Assembly (NCBI GenBank): GCA_020226215.1 | Contig: CM035234.1 | Coordinates: 13,730,713-13,794,712 of the forward strand | Direction: 5' to 3' | DNA length: 64,000 nucleotides | Origin: Sindora glabra | Lineage: Eukaryota; Streptophyta; Magnoliopsida; Fabales; Fabaceae | In this document: positions 50,175 to 63,200 of the stretch, piece after piece | Layout of the letters: each line of letters starts with the position of its first letter | Numbering within the stretch: the stretch's first letter is position 1 | Notes under the pieces: generated by a model | Seen by the model: the letters and a program-made list of their open reading frames with translations, nothing else | The model's database searches: none | What the model was told of the DNA's origin: nothing | Translations under genes and position numbers: made by a program

Positions 50175-52135
50175 TGTCATACCCCTTAAAATTTTAAAAA
50201 AATTATGTCAAATAATTAATAAAAGAATAATTTAAAATATTTTGTAGTTAAATATAATTAAGGACGAGAATGTGAGTGTAGAAAAGACTTGGAAGCTTTT
50301 TTTTTTATTTGCCTAAATGGGTTTTACCTTTAATATTTCCCTAAACTAACCAAATCTTCCCATTTCCTCCGAAAAAAACCCATAATTTCTCTTCTTCCTT
50401 TTATTCTCTTTCATTTTGAGAACAATTTGCCAATCTTTCATAACTCCTTATCTTTAATTCAAGTTAACAAGCAACAAACAAGTCACCTTCTCTTCTGCTA
50501 CTATTTCCTCCAAAAGGGTGAGTAAACATTTTAATTAAATCTTGAATGTTTTAAAGGATTTGGAATAAGTTAATGCTAGGTTTCCTTTGTTATTTTGAAT
50601 CCTAGAAAAGCCTTATGATTAGGTGTTTTTAATATAATTTCTTATTAAAGTTAACTTATATGATGTTATAATGGCTAGATTTAGTGAGATATATGAATCA
50701 TCTAGTCTTAGACATGAATTAAGAGTGATTTTGGAATTGATGAACAGTGTTTTGGCTGAAGAAATTCTACAAAACCTTGAGATAATTAATTACATAATTG
50801 ATTAAGCCCCTAAAAGGCTAGAATTAGCTTCATGACCAAACATAACTAATTATGATCTAACAAGATTTGTTCTTTAGAGGCTTACAATTGATTATACATG
50901 AGAAACATGCTCTCTAGAATGACATAATCATTTATATAATCAATTATATACTCAAAGACCCTATCTTTGAACAAGCTTACTTAATCAATTATAACTAATT
51001 ATAATTTATTTGTTTTCTAAGTTTTTCCTATTTATAAGGTTTTAAGTAAACTTAAGGTATCTAATGATAGTAATACAAATATGTATGCAATAAGAAGTAT
51101 TAAATGGATGCTATGAGGCAATACAAGAAGGCATGGCAATGTTGTAATGGATGAAGTCATGTAATGATTTGAATTTTTTTTTAGTGCAATGAATGATTTT
51201 ATTTATATGGGAATTGAGATAAAACTAAATTGTAATTTCTCCTTGTTTACATGAATGTGTGTTATGTTATAAGCTTTAAAATTGAAGTGCTAATGGAGCA
51301 CTTATTATCTTGATGTGTTGTTCTATGAATGAGATTTAATAATATTAAGGGCAATTATACTTATATTGTAGCTTTATGCACTAGATATGTATACCTATTT
51401 ATGAAAGGATTAGGCTGACCTAAGAGGAATAAAGATAAATTTATAAAGGATAAAGATGAATGAGAGTTACAAAGAGACTTATCTTTTTTCTTTATATACT
51501 GATATTGAAATATTATATTTAAACTATATAATTTAATTCATAAGAAAATGCAAAGTGTGATATTGATTTAACTATGACAATGTATTTGAGAATCATCACT
51601 ACTTCCATATTTAGGGATATATATTTTACGCACTTTATTTCTCCATGGAAAAGGTACAAGAAAGGCCAAATTCTATTTTATTTTGACAATATTTGGGTGA
51701 TTTCCTTTTATGTGTCATTGAATTTATTTTCTTTTTATCTATTAGATTAACCTTTGATTTTTTTTTTGAATAATTTAGTTTACTCACTAAGTTTCAAAGA
51801 AAATCACTTTATTCCTATTTTCTTTTTCTTTTTAAGGTTTTTCCTTATAGGTGCTATCGAATGGATTAAAATGAGCCTGCTCAAGGATTTTGGCACTCAA
51901 GTCTCAAGTAAACCATTACACTATTAGTTTAGAAGAGTATAAATATTAGCCATTATAGTGTACTAGTTATTACATGTATACTTCAACACATCTTTGTTGT
52001 ACTTGAATATGATCATGATATTTTAAACAATTATGCACAACTATATATCTAACATCACATTAAGCATGTATAAGAAGGCTTGTAGGTGATTACCCCTAGC
52101 AACTATCTATGTCGGTCATGTGTCTTAGGATAGGT
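50175..52135 (+). repeat. LTR-like gypsy fragment (chromovirus type)
   Basis: It starts tgtcataccccttaaaattt, the tgt.ayacccc opening typical of Tekay/Del chromovirus LTRs. It then has a CT-rich leader (50330-50420), ggtgagtaaacatttt (50518), and further down ggctgacctaagaggaataa (51412), which resembles a phrase in the solo LTR at 58894. Its last part, 51674-52135, is repeated at 55096-55551. No internal chromovirus domains are visible next to it. Confidence 0.55.
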
Positions 52136-54950
52136 TGTGAAGAAATTGGTCTCAAGGCATGATTTAGAACTTAAGGATGCATTTCATTTAAAACCATTAT
52201 CGAAAGGTCTCCAACTTTCTAAGTGGATATTTTAAGAAATCAAACCCCTAATAATAGGATTGTGACTATTAAAATGGGGCATAGACAGATCAATTGTTGT
52301 GTTCTTATGCATTGAAATTTTCATAGACCACTTTTGACCATAAGTAGCTAAGGATGATTAAAATGAGTATATGATGTTTATAATATTACTTATATTATTT
52401 TCTCCTATTATTTGTTTTTTAAGGTGTTATATGTTCTTAATTTAATAAAATTGGTCTAGTTTTATGACTGGGTCATGATTTCGATATCTTATTAGATTAT
52501 TCAATGAATACTAGATTTTAATATTGTTTCAAGTTTATTAATATAACTTGAGTTCTAGAATTCCAATTAAAGTAATCTTTATAGTGTTGGAAAGCTTATA
52601 AGAACTACTATAACTTCTATATTTTGGTCATAACCTAATTTGAACATTTAGAAGTTCATATTTGTCTAGGAAAAAAATCTAGTATTATTGTCTAGTTTGA
52701 CCCAATCTTGATTTTTAAGCTATATATGGAGCTCCAAGAGTGAAAAATAAGTTCAAACCAATGCTCAAATCAAATTAAATCCATCCTAATAACTTTCATG
52801 TTTGGAAATTAGTGAAAATGCACTATTTTGATGGTAAAATATTGATTGGAAATTAAACTATAGGAATTTATTATTGAAAACTCTTGTAATAATTTAGTTT
52901 GTAAATTAAGTTTTGAACTTTCAAATTATGCAATACTTTATTCATTGTAATTCTAAGAGGCATCTTAACTAGTCCTAATATATTTTTCTTTTTAAAAGGC
53001 CAAATATAATTAGATTTTGTGCCTTCAAAAGTAGCACACTAGCAGTAAAAAATAACTATTCTCTTCCCTATGTTTCTTGTGTAAACCACCATAAGTGGCT
53101 ATTTTTCATTTTAAGTTTAAAGGTTTAATATACTCCAATTTTGATTTAATTTGAGACTTTGCTCTTTAATTTATTTATGATTTGATCATTTCTTGTTTTT
53201 TTGCTCTTGTTATGAATAACTATTTAGATAGCTTGCTAAATACAACTAATTAATTAATTATCTATTGAAATATATATTTAAATGATTAATTATACTTAAT
53301 TTTTTCTTGTAGGTTAATTACATTGATTGAGATCAATAACAATTAGGCTTTGATTATTTGATGTTTAGGCAAATCATTAACTACTTAAGAAAAATAGAAA
53401 ATGAACAAATTTGGCAATTATCATTTATAAAATTGGTAGATTCAGCCTTAACTTTATTTTGAATGCTTGAAATTATTATCAATTAAATTTAGGTGCTTGT
53501 TCTAAATTAAATTAATAATAAAGGATTAATTGATTGCATATTCTGGTTAGTCCATATTAGAAACTTGCATGTTTACTACTAGTTTTAGGGTATTCATAGG
53601 TTGAGTAATCGAATTGTGAGTAAATTTATTGAGTGTTGATAATAAATCTAAGAATTAGAATATGATTTTTCTTAGACTAGGTTTTCATATTCTACTAGTT
53701 TCAATTTAATTCTGCTTCCAATTGTTTCATTTCAAATTACATAAAAAAAACCCCTTATTGATTTCTTTGTTTCCACTAATTGGTTTCTATTCATTTAGGA
53801 TTCAACTTAGACTTACCCTTGCTAGTAATTTGAGTAGGCTTGGTATTTAATTTTGGTGTGTGTGATGCTTATCAAAATTTTGGCATTGTTGTTGAGAAAT
53901 AGCTTATCAATTTGTGTTTATTTTTTTTATTTTTAAGTCTTGTATGTTTGATTTTTTATGTTTTACAAGTTTATTAGTGGTGCTAGATAACAAAATTTCA
54001 TGTGGAATTTAAGGGTGAAACTTTTCAATCTAAGATTTTTTGGCGTTCTAAGCAATATTAAAGGTTATAGCCAGTACCCTACCATTTTTTATCAAAAAAC
54101 ATCAATTAGTACTATTTTCTAGCTCTTTTAGTATTTTTTTCTAATTTTTTATGTTTTTTTATTTTCATTCAATTCTAATTCCTCTTAGCGTATGAATTTA
54201 TTCCTCCCATGATTTTAGATTTTAATCCTAAAAGCATGAGGAACTTTTATACATTAAAAGATTAGAATAAAAAATGGTTTTTATAATAATTTTAATAAAG
54301 TACCTACATTTAGAATTCCGTGACAACTTTTTGAACTAACCTTTTTTGTTAGTCAATTAACTATACAAAAATTATAAAATATTCAAATATGTGTAGGAAG
54401 ATTTCTAGGCCCACCCCAACATTATTATGCTTCATATTCCAAAACAACCTAGGCTAGCAATATTATTTAATTTTTAACTATAGCAATTATATTGGCCACA
54501 ACTAATATCAACGTCCTGCCCCACCCAAATTACTAGCCAATCCTACTCCCAAACTAGATATATTAGTAGAAAACCTTATTAAGAGTTTGACTTCCAATAA
54601 TATACAATTCCAACAAGAAACTAGAGCTTGCTTTACTCAATTCCAACAACAAACAAAGGTTGGTATTCTTAACTTGGGGACATAAATTAACCAATTTGCC
54701 ATTAAAGCAATTAAATTAGAACAAAATGCTAATGTTATGCTATTAAAAAAGTGAGGAAGAAAAATTAAGGCCCTTAACTCAACCTAACCAGATTCAATAA
54801 GTGGAAAATTAGAAGAAAAAGAGGTCAAAATTTTTGGTATTCAAAAAATGGCAGTCAATATGCCTAAAAGGTAAATTGATAGAGAAAAACAAGTAAAAAA
54901 GGAAATTGATGTGTATGTGGCACATTTAGCATAGAGCTTGATGAAGTGGT
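52136..54950 (+). mobile_element. Athila-like gypsy relic (LTR end, primer site, gag remnant)
   Basis: The region up to 53870 has features of an Athila-type LTR (phrase gttggaaagcttataagaac at 52590; ggattcaacttagacttacc at 53800). At 53881 tggcattgttgttgagaaat looks like a decayed copy of the primer site tggcgccgttgccgggga, preceded by the usual gcttatcaaaatt. Downstream, 54390-54950 carries a proline-rich stretch and a gag-like block: FQQETRACFTQFQQQT then LNLG and INQFA, as in the coiled end of gag before a gqLA motif. Stops are abundant and pol is absent, so the element is truncated. Confidence 0.6.
53872..53899 (+). other. Decayed primer binding site of the Athila-like relic
   Basis: Reads tcaaaatttt then tggcattgttgttgagaa. 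It agrees with the common plant gypsy primer site tggcgccgttgccgggga, with C/G to T/A changes as expected for methylated DNA. Confidence 0.6.
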
Positions 54951-55095
54951 GGATAAATTCAATATTTTCAAGATTTTAATTTTTTTTTTTAAATTTATTC
55001 TATTTTTTCAATGATTCAGTTGACTTTATAATGCATGATGATTATAAATATCAAAGAAAAAATAATCTAAGATTGTCACTTAAAAAAGAATAATA

Positions 55096-55551
55096 TATTT
55101 TATTTTGGTAAGATCCGGATAATCTCATTTTAGACATTATTGAATTTTCTTCATATATTCTAGCTTAACCTTCAATTTCATCTATTTTTTAGATAATTTG
55201 GTTTAGTCATTGAGTTTTGCAAAAGCTCACTTTACTTTTTTTTTTCTTTTTAGGCATTTTCACTATAAGTATTTAGTTGTTGTTAAATCAATTGAAAGTT
55301 GGCTCACTTGAGAATTTTGGTGCTTAAGTAAATCGTAGGATAGATAATTTACATAAGTACAAGTATTAGTTATTATAATGTACTAGTTATTACATGCATA
55401 CTTGAACATAATCCTTTTGTAATTGAATATGGTACCCTAAACAGTTATGCATAATTGTAATGTCCAGCATCACATTAAACATGTAAAGGAAGGCTTATCG
55501 GCGGTTACCCTTGGCAATTACTAACCCCGATTGCATGGCTTATGATTATTC
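55096..55551 (+). repeat. Second copy of the 51674-52135 direct repeat
   Basis: Shared blocks in the same order: tattttattttg, a pyrimidine tract followed by ttttaggc/aggttttc, gtactagttattacatg, and catcacattaa(g/a)catgta then gaaggctt. Spacing between the copies is about 3.4 kb and the Athila-like relic lies between them. Confidence 0.75.
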
Positions 55552-56980
55552 ATGACATGAGATGCATGGTTTGACTCTAAATGTCACAATAGCAAAGGTT
55601 TTAAACATGCATGATTGGTGCATCTATTTATTGTTAGGCATAAGCACATCTTTTCACTTACTTCATATAAGAGATCTAATAAGGAAAAGGCCAACACCTT
55701 TGACGCCACCTCTTCAACCAATGTTGGATAGGCTCTTATCTTATTCCTACCAAGCCACACCCATAAAAAATTCTCAAGTTAGTGGAATTAGCCTTTTCCA
55801 TACTCTAAAGCCATGTTGGCTTCTATCAAAGTCACACTGTCTAACTAATAGCTACTGAGCCAACACCAAACTTTATGACTATGTACAAATCTAACACTTG
55901 ATGCAAACATGAGGTAGGAGGGATGTAACTCAATCTTCTTATAAAGAATCGTCTATTTAGGAGGATTATTTAAGGGTCGATAGGCCCAACAAGGACACAT
56001 AAGAATAATCACCTTCTATTTTGATACCATAATTATATGATGAGAATAAGACAAATTTTGCCATGATTTCACAATTTTGATAATATGAAATATGTGAATT
56101 GTTATTTTGATGTTGTAAAATGTGCAGAAGGAACACATTGTACTGCACTTTAATATTGCTTTGAATACTTTTGATGGATTAATTTTGATGAGTTTTTAGT
56201 CATGTTGCATGACATGTCATTACTATGTATCATCGAACTAATTTGCTTAAGAACGATTTGTATGTTAGTTTACCTTATTATTTTTTTTATATAATTTCAT
56301 AATTCATTTTTAATTAAATTTTATTTATTTAATTTAATTTCTATTAATTATATAACATAAAAATTATGTGAAAAATATTAAAAAAAACTACTATGCAAAA
56401 ATTCTTCTTTAAAAAAGTTCATGCAAAAAATATATAATTTGATAAAATATATAATTTAATAAAATGATTAAGCAAATGGTGAAAGTTAATTTTAAATTTT
56501 ATGGAATTTAAAAGTATAATTTACAAGTTTTTATAGTTGAAGAAAACAAAATATAACCCCTCTAAAATTGAACAATGTATTATATATATTTCCCAAATAT
56601 TTTGACATTATATCCATATTAGCCATTGACAACAACAATCAAAAGTCATTAATTTGAAATAAATCATGTGCTTTTGTAGAAGAAATTAAAGGGCTTTTGA
56701 TTTAGGGTTATTAAGAAAGGGATAGGGAGTAGAAAGTTTTCATTCGCTTTGTCTGTATTTTGATTTAAAAAAAATTATTCCTTCTTTTCATCTTTTCTTA
56801 ATAAGATTTTCCCAAATACATTATTTCTCATAATTTCTTAAGAAATCTTTTCTTATAAGCTTTTGCGATTATCATTATCTTCAACAATAACAATAATAAT
56901 AATAAAAGTAAACATGCAAAATAATAATTAATAATAAAAAATAATAATAATATAATAATATTAATATTAATAAAATAAAT
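55552..56980. other. Non-coding DNA ending in an AAT microsatellite
   Basis: 55560-56000 is less AT-rich and has a 98-codon frame (55562-55858) that I cannot identify; it is probably transposon-derived. Near 56020 ttttgataccataatta resembles the reverse complement of a tggtatca primer site, but without other support. 56884-56980 is an interrupted AAT repeat. Confidence 0.4.
56884..56980. repeat. AAT microsatellite, left part
   Basis: Runs of aataataat with interruptions up to the start of the solo LTR. The same kind of repeat resumes at 59603. Confidence 0.8.
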
Positions 56981-59602
56981 TATTACACCCTCTTTAATTA
57001 TAAATAAATTAAAAATTATGATATGAAAAAGAATAGTTAAAGCATTCGGTAAAATTCAGATGAATTAAGAATTTTATATGTGAAATATGGAATTAATAAA
57101 AGTAAGAACATGAAAATATGATTTAGATGAAATTTTAATGGGGAAGTTTATTAGAATTCTAAAGTATAAGATTATATGCCAATATAAGTAAGTATATGAG
57201 AATGGAAAACATTTAGGAACATTTTTTCAAAAATATCCTTGGGGCCATATTTTTCTCAATTCAGCCTTAAAACCCTTATTTCTCTTTCATTTCTCCATTT
57301 CTCCACTCTCTCTACATAATCCTCTCATTACTTCATCAAACAAGTAAGGAAAGTTCAAATCTTCTTAATTTCTTCATTTAATTGAGGTAAGAATAATGTT
57401 TTCATCAAGAATCCCTCTTATCTTTTCTTAGTTGATGAAGGATTTGAAGTTTATTTGATTTTGTTGAGCATTTTAAATCCTAACTCTAGAAAGTATGGAT
57501 TTTGATGTGGTTAAGGTTGAAAGATCTTTAAACTAGTCTTCTAGCATCCTCTTCCATGTAAGGTGAATGGATAATCTAGTTAAATTTATGAATTTTAATA
57601 TTTTATAATGATATTGATGAAATATGAGTTTTATGTGATTTTGCTTGAATTTAGGTTATTTTGATGTGGTTGAAGAAATAAATAAGGGGAAAAAGTGATA
57701 TGAGATATTAGATAAGTGTATTGATAATTATATTCGGGTTTAATATGCATTATATTTGATTATGAGGTATTTTGGGTTAGTTGCATAGTAAAAAATTCAC
57801 ATAAAACTGATATTTTTATGTGTAAAATGATTCATTCTAAGAATCTAGAGACGAAATTGGACTTCAAAATCGAGTAACCAATCAATTCTAAAGATCCACA
57901 AGTTGATGAATTAATTCATGAATCGATTTTAAGGGGGGAACGGCAAAACTAAGCCTCAGAATTGAGTAATGAATCGATTTTAAGGGTCTAGAGGCAAAAA
58001 TTAGGCAAATGAATCCATTCATAAATCGATTCATTGATTGTAGAAATTTTTCTGAGTTTAAAGGGGCATAACTTCTTCATATTATGTCCATTTTGAACAA
58101 ACTATATATCTTTTTAAAGGTAATTTAGTCTACTTTCAAATGGAATTAGTTTCAAATTAAAATATTTTATATATTTTAAGATATCATCAAAAGAGTGGAT
58201 AAAAGTCAAAAACTCAAGATTTCAAAAGTGGACTTTTTGCATTTATTTTCAAAAAAGGCATAACCTTTTTAAAACTTAGCCAATTTGGGCAAATGACCAA
58301 TCTATAAAAATTTAATTAATTCTATTTTCATATGAAATGAGTTTCATGGAATTTATCTTTATAACTTTTGAGTTATTCATAAAAAATCACCTAAAGGTCA
58401 TAAATAAGAAGACCATATAATGATTTGTGCTCCATTTATTTTTGTCTTCATGACTTGTAATATCCGTCATGAGTATTTAATCATTAAATATCAAAGATAA
58501 AGTGGTTCATGGTAATGTAAGATGATTGCATGAGTTAAATAATCGTGACGGAAGAAGGTAGAAGCTGTGTGTTATAATATGTGATATGACAAACTTATTG
58601 CATTACTCATGGAATGAGACATATATATATGTTGAAATATACTTTATGAATTGAGTACTATGATATGTGTAAATGCTTGTAGCTATATAAGAGGACATAA
58701 TGATGCTAATAAGTGTTGTAATGCATGTTACAATTGAATTGTGATTGCATTGAATAAAGCTTGAGGTTTAATGTTTGAATTGCATTGAAAATCATGCTAT
58801 AAGGGGCATTAAAAGTGAGAAATGTGATGAGGGCGATGTTGTGAATATTCAATGAAAAATTCCTGATAATAAGGCGAGTAGAGTATAAGGTTGGCTTGAG
58901 AGGAATAAGGATGAAACAGGCGGGTAAGGTATAAGGTTAATCCGAGAGTCAAAAGGAGGATGAATGTATTTATTTGTTGTTTGTTCATTCAAAGAAATAT
59001 GATTTTTAGTGCATTTGTAATGAGTATTATTATATGATACATTGAAAATAAAATGACTATATGGTAATCTTAATATTGGTAGCACTTGCTTACTAATATG
59101 CTTGATTGTGATATAATTTGTTAAAGAAAGACAATCTGATGGATAAATTATTATTGTTCCTATATATTATTCATTCATTTAACCCCGAAATCACTCTTCC
59201 GTGTTTTATTTTATAAATTCTCAAGTTGAGCTTTTACCTCCACCTTCTCAAAGTTAGAATTTAGGAAGTTTATTGATAGTATTTTGATAATACAGACTTA
59301 TGTACATAGAAATATTTTGAGTGTCTTAATTATCATAGATTTGGATCGAAGGAATGTTAAACTAATTTCTAAACCCTAAACCCTAACTAACTTATCCTCA
59401 TTTTGAAAAAATTATAAGCATTCCGAACTTCCACATCTTTTTTAGAAACATTGATAAATACTTTTTTTGAAATACTATTCTCTTTTATAAATGTATTACA
59501 ATTAGATAAACCAGTATCAAATTAATTGTTTATAAATAAGTTGGTGGAAATTGATAGAAGAGTTCCGCACTAATCAATCACGATCAGGTTAGAATCGTAA
59601 CA
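56981..59602 (+). repeat. Probable solo LTR, Tekay/Del-type chromovirus
   Basis: Starts tattacaccctctttaatta (decayed tgtaacacccc) followed by atgaaaaagaatagttaaag and cattcggtaaaattcagatg, phrases common at the start of chromovirus LTRs. It ends caatcacgatcaggttagaa then tcgtaaca. Inside come a CT-rich leader (57260-57330) and ggtaagaataatg (57387). About 2.6 kb; no internal coding region or second LTR follows on either side, so this is most simply a solo LTR. A telomere-like ctaaaccctaaaccctaac lies at 59370. Confidence 0.62.
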
Positions 59603-59790
59603 TAAAATAGTAATATATAAATAATAATTATAATAATAAAAATTATGAAATAGTTAATAATAAAATTATAGTACCAAATATTAATAATAATATAATAAAA
59701 ATAATAATTATAAGATGATAATAATAATAGTAACAATAAATAATATTAATAAAATAATTAATTTAATAATAGTTAAAAAGTAAGCTCATT
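59603..59790. repeat. AAT microsatellite, right part
   Basis: Interrupted aataataat and ataataatt units directly after the LTR end. Together with 56884-56980 it looks like one microsatellite split by the LTR. Confidence 0.8.
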
Positions 59791-60255
59791 TTTTCTGTTT
59801 GAAATAGGAAAAATTGAGTCTATTCATTCTTTTTCCCCCCACATTCTCCTTTGTTAATTTCTTTCCGTTTTCCATTTCCCTACTTGAATTAACCCGCCCC
59901 TCCGGTGACATTATTTAAAGGAGGGTATGGAAAGTTGTTTGTAGGGCCTGGCTGCTTTGCTTAGGCAACAGCGAAATTCTGTTGTATAAGAAAATGCAGT
60001 AGCAAGAAGCAAATACCCCAACATATAAATTGGAGAACTATTGGCATTTACCCCACCAATGAAACTGTAAATTACAATTGGGGCGCCCAAATTCTATATT
60101 AACTATGAGGTAAAAGGTAAGGGCCAAAAAGAACTCTTGCCAAAACCAATACCAATATTCCCAATTATATACTGTAATTGAAAATTTAGATTTTTGTCTG
60201 TAGTCTTTTGTTTTGTTTTGTTATTTTATCCTTTTTTTTTTGGTGCATGGAAAAT
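59791..60255 (-). other. 3' flank and probable 3' UTR of the BRM gene
   Basis: Downstream of the BRM stop codon on the minus strand. Less AT-rich than the repeats further left, with a caaa/aaac-rich stretch near 60200-60240. No other gene seen. The polyadenylation site cannot be fixed. Confidence 0.4.
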
Positions 60256-63200
60256 TTAGGGATGGCTTGGCCTCCTCTTCCCATAATCTGTCCTTAACCT
60301 CTTCACAGGATTTGCCCAGCCAACTGATCCACAAGAACCATTTCGCTGCTGAGCTTGCTGACCAGCCCACCCCGGTGCTTGGCCAGCTTGTTGAGCCAAT
60401 CTAGTATCTTTTGGGGAGGAACCCAACCCTGGACTTCTTATAGAAGGACCGGTGCTCTGCGGTGAAACAGGGCCAACCGACCCAGTCCTAGGCCTCACCA
60501 ATGACTTCTCCCTGTCATTTCTTCTCTTTTTGCAGACAACTAGGTCACCAGGGTGACTAAGCAGTGGAGCATCATCCTGCTGATGTTGCTCCCGGGCACG
60601 GGCGATTCTGCTATTACTTCCAAGTCTTGAATCCTCAGATACATTGCCTTTGATCTTCTTGTTTTCTCTGCTAGATGCGTGTCCACGCTTCTGTGTAGGG
60701 CTTGGTTCAGTTTCTAACTCATTAATCAGCCTGGGTCTCTTGTTTGAGCCAGCAGCCACTTGGCTTGGGGATGTTAAAGTACCGGCTGAAGCTGGCCCAG
60801 AGAAAGTAAGTGCACTCCTTACCTCTCTGAAGTCGATATCAGGAAATGCTATTTTCAAGATATCAAAGAAGAGATCATGAACCTTCCTTGCTTCAGATTT
60901 CACCTATGGAAAAAGAAAGATACAACCCTGAATCAGTTATGACTTGATATTTTATGCATGGACATCATCACTAATATAATGCTGTTTGAATATACAGTAG
61001 CAGCAACCCGTCAGTATAAAGCCAGCCAGATGCCTAGTTAGCTGATTTCTAGAGCCAGAATAATAATTTGAAAGCGCCTGAATCAAACACTTGTATCCAG
61101 AACAAATCATGCATTTTCTTCATTGACTACATGACAGAACAAGCATAATATAATAAAAAAAAATTTACTCCATAAACATCAACCAGATACTTTGAAGAAG
61201 TTTAATGTCACATTGGAAATAATATAATCTATTAACCTAAGCAAAATTTTCCAAGATCAACAAACCTATACTTTCATGATAATCTATAGGGAAAACTGGA
61301 ACTAATGTCTCAACACAGGCATACAACCTTAAAAAAATTCAAGCACAAAAGCAAAGTGGAGGGCAAAATATATAATTAGTACAGCTCAGTATATTCAACT
61401 ACATGCATTCCAGTTATGTCAACATAAGTATAGTGTGGGGCACTAAAGTCTCTGTCTAAATGAGAACCGGCTACTAGTACGGGTTTCTTTAGACATTTTT
61501 AATATGCTTTCTGGCCACCCTTTTCATACTTTCTATGAAATAATGGATATAAAATAGTCAAAAGCATTAAGATAACAATAATTCTTTAGAAGAATTTCAG
61601 GTTAGTATCTAAATAGACAGTATTAAATATTCATTTAATTAAGTAGAAAAGTACATACACTAAAAATAAATAATTAAAACCAAGGGTTCAAAAAAATTTG
61701 GATTCTCTATTAAGTTGTTTTTGGATTCAATTAGCATCCATTTCTAAAATAAGATACAGAAATAATGAGTAACTGCATCATTGATCATTCTACCCTACAA
61801 GAAGAAGTTAGCAAACCAAATTGTACAAGGGTCAATAAGAAAAACTCACCTCATGCGAGAACCTGTAGAAATGCATTGCACCCTTTAACATGAACTGAAC
61901 ATCACCCACAAGCTCCATTATACCATTATACTCCAATTTGTCAATTCGCTTGTCAATCTTCCAAAAATTCAACATACTGTTCACAGATCCCCCAGTGTAC
62001 CCGGAATTTTCAATCCTCTTCCACAAATCTGTCAGCAAAGGCACAAATTGATGACCTTCCTTGTCTAATCTCCTTTGGAGCTTGCTAATTACTTTCTTGC
62101 ACTGCGGTTGCCCCAAAAAAATTTGTGTGAGCTCAACTAATCAGAGCCATGACTAAGCAGATGACCAAGCTAAAAGGGACAGGAGCTTTCTATACATAAC
62201 AAATAAAGACAAACTAATCTCAACTTAAAGCTCAGGATAATTTATGATTACAAAAGTTTATGACCATGGAAGACACTTGTCATAATTTGTAAATCATTTG
62301 ATAGTTGGAAAGGGTTTGAAGATGAAATGAACTTCACACAGAAAAAAGGTTGACCAAGGAACTTCAGATGGGCGCTTGATTTTCCATCCTGGAATTTGGA
62401 AAACCCTGTCATTAGGACTTCTCATATGAGATCCTGATATACACCACAGGATCTTACCCACTAGACTGAATATTAAACCTCCTGCAATTTCTCAATTAAA
62501 ATTCCAATGTACCAGATAAAGCATTGCTGGATTGATGGGAAGTGATCATAAGATCACTAGGCTGATACCACTGCCCTAGAGGCCCTTCCCCACACTCATC
62601 CTCATCACCAAAAGAAAAAGAGACAGAGGCCCCTCATTGTTCAGAAAAAAATGACTTTTTGCACAGCTTCAGGACCAAGTATAACATGTAATGGAAGTGG
62701 AAGAAACTCAGGCTACAGAAATTTTGAGGATGGACAAAGCTCATAATATTTAAGAATTGCAGCTTCTAAGAAAAAATATTATGACGAGCAGAAGCCTTGG
62801 AACATTAGTATGGTTTATCACATAGTAATGAATGATGTCCGGAGGAGTCAATGAGAGTTTTTGAATAATAATCCAATTAGTTTACAGTTGAAACACATTC
62901 CATCTCAGAAAAGCATATAACCTGGGTAAAATTAGAAGAGAAAACTCAGATCACTGTAATAACACATACCCTTCTCTGAATGATTTCAGGCATTTTACTG
63001 CCAAGAGCCAGAGACACACTTGACTTCATAGGTTTCCCCTCCTGACTTTCCCTGTAATGTTCATCATTTGAATGAGCAGATATGCAATTCAACCCCCTAG
63101 ACTTGGGTGAGCCATGCAATTTGGCTGTATTAACTAGTCTTGTTGAAGGTAAAATTTGCCTAGTTTTTGACAGTGGCTCATTCTGATCATGTCTGCTAAC

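Noticed and set aside
55562..55858. 98-codon frame
   Set aside because: No recognisable motif; neighbours are retrotransposon fragments, so coding is unsupported.
56015..56040. Reverse tggtatca primer site suggesting a copia element on the minus strand
   Set aside because: Only about eight matching bases and no flanking LTR or copia domains.
62759..63008. A CRISPR-like or regular spaced array anywhere in the window
   Set aside because: All regular arrays found are simple plant-type tandem repeats without unique spacers.
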